From the NCBI GenBank assembly GCA_035464115.1, contig DATHSN010000087.1, forward strand, positions 1-6,829: a DNA stretch of 6,829 nucleotides. Reading direction: 5' to 3'. The notes beneath the pieces are model-generated. The model worked only from the letters and a program-made list of their open reading frames with translations, had not been told where the DNA came from and made no database searches. Below, one piece after another: positions 5,883 through 6,829 of the stretch; position 1 is the first letter of the stretch, and each line of letters starts with the position of its first letter. The position numbers and the translations under genes were made by a program. This DNA is from DATHSN01 sp035464115. GTDB taxonomy: Bacteria; Actinomycetota; Acidimicrobiia; Acidimicrobiales; SKKL01.

Positions 5883-6541
5883 CTCGAGCCCCGTTCGGTG
5901 AGCACGGCGGGGACGGTGCGGAGCAGGATGGACAGGTCCTGTCGCAACGACCACGTGTCGGCGTACTCCACGTCCAGGCGGAGCATCTCGGGCGGCGGCA
6001 GGCACCCGCGGCCGCTGACCTGCCACAGCCCGGTCATGCCGGGGAGCACGCTGAAGCGCCGCCAGTGCCAGCTCTCGTAGTCGGCCAGGTCGTACTCGCA
6101 CTCCGGTCGGGGGCCGACCAGGCTCATGTCGCCCTTCAGCACGTTCACGAGCTGGGGGAGCTCGTCGAGGCTCGTCCGCCGCAGCCACCGGCCGACGGGG
6201 GTGATCCGCGGGTCGTCGTGGAGCTTGTAGAGGCCGTCGGACTCCACGCCCCGCCCGCAGCTGAGCTCGTGGACGTAGGCGGCGTGGATCGCCGGATCGG
6301 CGTCGGCCACCATCGACCGGAGCTTGTAGACGGTGAACCGCTCGCCGAACCGTCCCACCCGGGTGCCGCGGTACAGCGCCGGGCCGGGTGAGGTGGCGCG
6401 CACCGCGATGGCGGCGAGGAACAGGACGGGAGCGCAGAGCACCAGGAGGGACGCGGCGACGAGCACGTCGATGGTGCGCTTGGCGACGAGAGCCGGGCCG
6501 CGCTGGCGGGTGCACAGCGGCCCGGCACCGGTGGCGGTCAT
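5879..6541 (-). CDS. Short-form (monotopic) sugar phosphoglycosyl transferase initiating glycan assembly
   Basis: A 220-residue protein of the bacterial sugar transferase family (PglC/WcaJ catalytic domain). It is expected to move a sugar-1-phosphate from a nucleotide sugar onto undecaprenyl phosphate at the inner face of the membrane. It shows the KRTIDV entry motif (21-26), one hydrophobic helix or re-entrant segment (about 24-48), FTVYKLRSM (69-77), DDPRITPVGRWLRRTSLDEL (109-128) with the catalytic Asp126-Glu127 dyad, KGDMSLVGPRP (136-146) and PGMTGLWQVSGRG (167-179). It lacks the N-terminal multi-helix domain of long WcaJ-type enzymes. About 30 residues separate KLRSM from DDPRIT, more than in minimal PglC proteins. 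The ATG overlaps the upstream stop by 4 nt (ATGA), which supports this start. Its own stop overlaps the GT4 gene in the same way. Family is near certain; the sugar used is unknown. Confidence 0.95.
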   Translation of the reverse strand: MTATGAGPLCTRQRGPALVAKRTIDVLVAASLLVLCAPVLFLAAIAVRATSPGPALYRGTRVGRFGERFTVYKLRSMVADADPAIHAAYVHELSCGRGVESDGLYKLHDDPRITPVGRWLRRTSLDELPQLVNVLKGDMSLVGPRPECEYDLADYESWHWRRFSVLPGMTGLWQVSGRGCLPPPEMLRLDVEYADTWSLRQDLSILLRTVPAVLTERGSR

Positions 6542-6829
6542 GGCGGGGGCGCCACCAGCTGGCGCCGTGCCTCGAACCGCTCGCGCATCCGTCGGCCCGG
6601 TGCGGGCAGCGCGGTGACCGAGCCGATCACCCGGGCCGGTGACCCGACCGCGACGACGCCCGGGGGGACGTCGCGGGTCACCACCGAACCCGCGCCGATG
6701 AGGGCACCTTCGCCGATGTCGATGAAGGGCAGGAGCGTCACCCCCGCACCGATCTGTGCGCGGGCCCCGATGCGGGGACCGGTCATCAGCTCGGCCGACG
6801 CCGCGTCGCCGGGATGGAGATCGTTGGTG
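6538..6829 (-). CDS. Hexapeptide-repeat (left-handed beta-helix) acetyltransferase, C-terminal part
   Basis: The reading frame is open to the window edge, so the 5' end is missing; 96 residues before a TGA stop are visible. The visible part starts TNDLHPGDA, then shows imperfect hexapeptide repeats (IGARAQ-IGAGVT-LLPFID-IGEGAL-IGAGSV), then VTRDVPPGVVAVGSPARVIG. This is the usual C-terminal coil and exit segment of acyl-CoA or acetyl-CoA dependent sugar O- or N-acetyltransferases (WbbJ/WlbB/NeuD-like). The internal Met at 6786 is not the start, because homologous sequence continues upstream of it. After the helix comes a short Arg-rich tail of about 25 residues ending in PPP. The stop overlaps the next gene's start by 4 nt (ATGA). 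Next to an aminotransferase and a phosphoglycosyl transferase, it plausibly acetylates an amino sugar or a glycan hydroxyl. The fold is clear; the acceptor cannot be read from sequence. Confidence 0.88.
   Translation of the reverse strand, partial: TNDLHPGDAASAELMTGPRIGARAQIGAGVTLLPFIDIGEGALIGAGSVVTRDVPPGVVAVGSPARVIGSVTALPAPGRRMRERFEARRQLVAPPP

Noticed and set aside
4677..6080. Plus-strand open frame (467 codons) opposite the GT4 gene
   Set aside because: Acidic and His/Arg-rich repetitive composition without recognisable domains; it is an antisense shadow of the GT4 and phosphoglycosyl transferase genes.
5883..6515. N-terminal extension of the GT4 protein by 211 residues, as a fusion
   Set aside because: The extension is the phosphoglycosyl transferase gene read in the wrong frame, Arg/Pro/Ala-rich; the true N-terminus follows an ATGA overlap at 5882.
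6538..6786. Complete 82-residue protein starting at the Met at 6786
   Set aside because: The hexapeptide-transferase sequence continues in frame to the window edge (TNDLHPGDA segment), so this is the tail of a longer protein.

Overview
The window is very GC-rich, roughly 70% by eye. Coding is dense, with short or overlapping junctions, frequent GTG starts, and TGA at all seven stop codons present. This fits a high-GC Actinomycetota-type bacterium (actinobacterial or acidimicrobial), but no marker gene fixes the taxonomy. Every supported gene lies on the minus strand, so transcription runs from the high-coordinate end to the low end. The window is an interior slice of a surface or extracellular polysaccharide assembly operon. 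Both ends cut through genes, and the promoter is not in view.

In transcription order: (1) the C-terminal end of a left-handed beta-helix (hexapeptide) acetyltransferase, 6538-6829; (2) a short-form phosphoglycosyl transferase, 5879-6541, expected to prime glycan assembly on a polyprenyl phosphate; (3) a GT4-type glycosyltransferase, 4659-5882; (4) a FemAB-like GNAT acyltransferase, 3523-4662; (5) a DegT/DnrJ/EryC1/StrS-type PLP aminotransferase, 2262-3515; (6) a second FemAB-like GNAT, 1238-2269; (7) a GT2-type glycosyltransferase, 271-1248; (8) the N-terminus of a probable phytanoyl-CoA-dioxygenase-like (PhyH) Fe(II)/2-oxoglutarate oxygenase, 1-200.

Genes 1 to 7 form a tight, apparently translationally coupled chain: overlaps of 4, 4, 4, 8 and 11 nt and one 7-nt gap. 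The chain breaks after the GT2 gene. There a 70-nt gap holds a strong two-part hairpin (227-269), followed by a good ribosome binding site for gene 8.

Inferred joint role: the phosphoglycosyl transferase loads the first sugar, and the GT4 and GT2 enzymes extend it. The aminotransferase makes an amino sugar, and the hexapeptide transferase and the two FemAB-like proteins acylate amino groups on the sugars or the chain. The oxygenase may hydroxylate a substituent. The most unusual feature is the FemAB-aminotransferase-FemAB arrangement with a downstream dioxygenase, which suggests a glycan carrying an uncommon N-acyl or aminoacyl amino sugar. No flippase, polymerase, chain-length regulator, nucleotide-sugar dehydratase, RNA gene, mobile element or CRISPR array is visible here. 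Apart from the 70-nt gap, essentially the whole window is coding.
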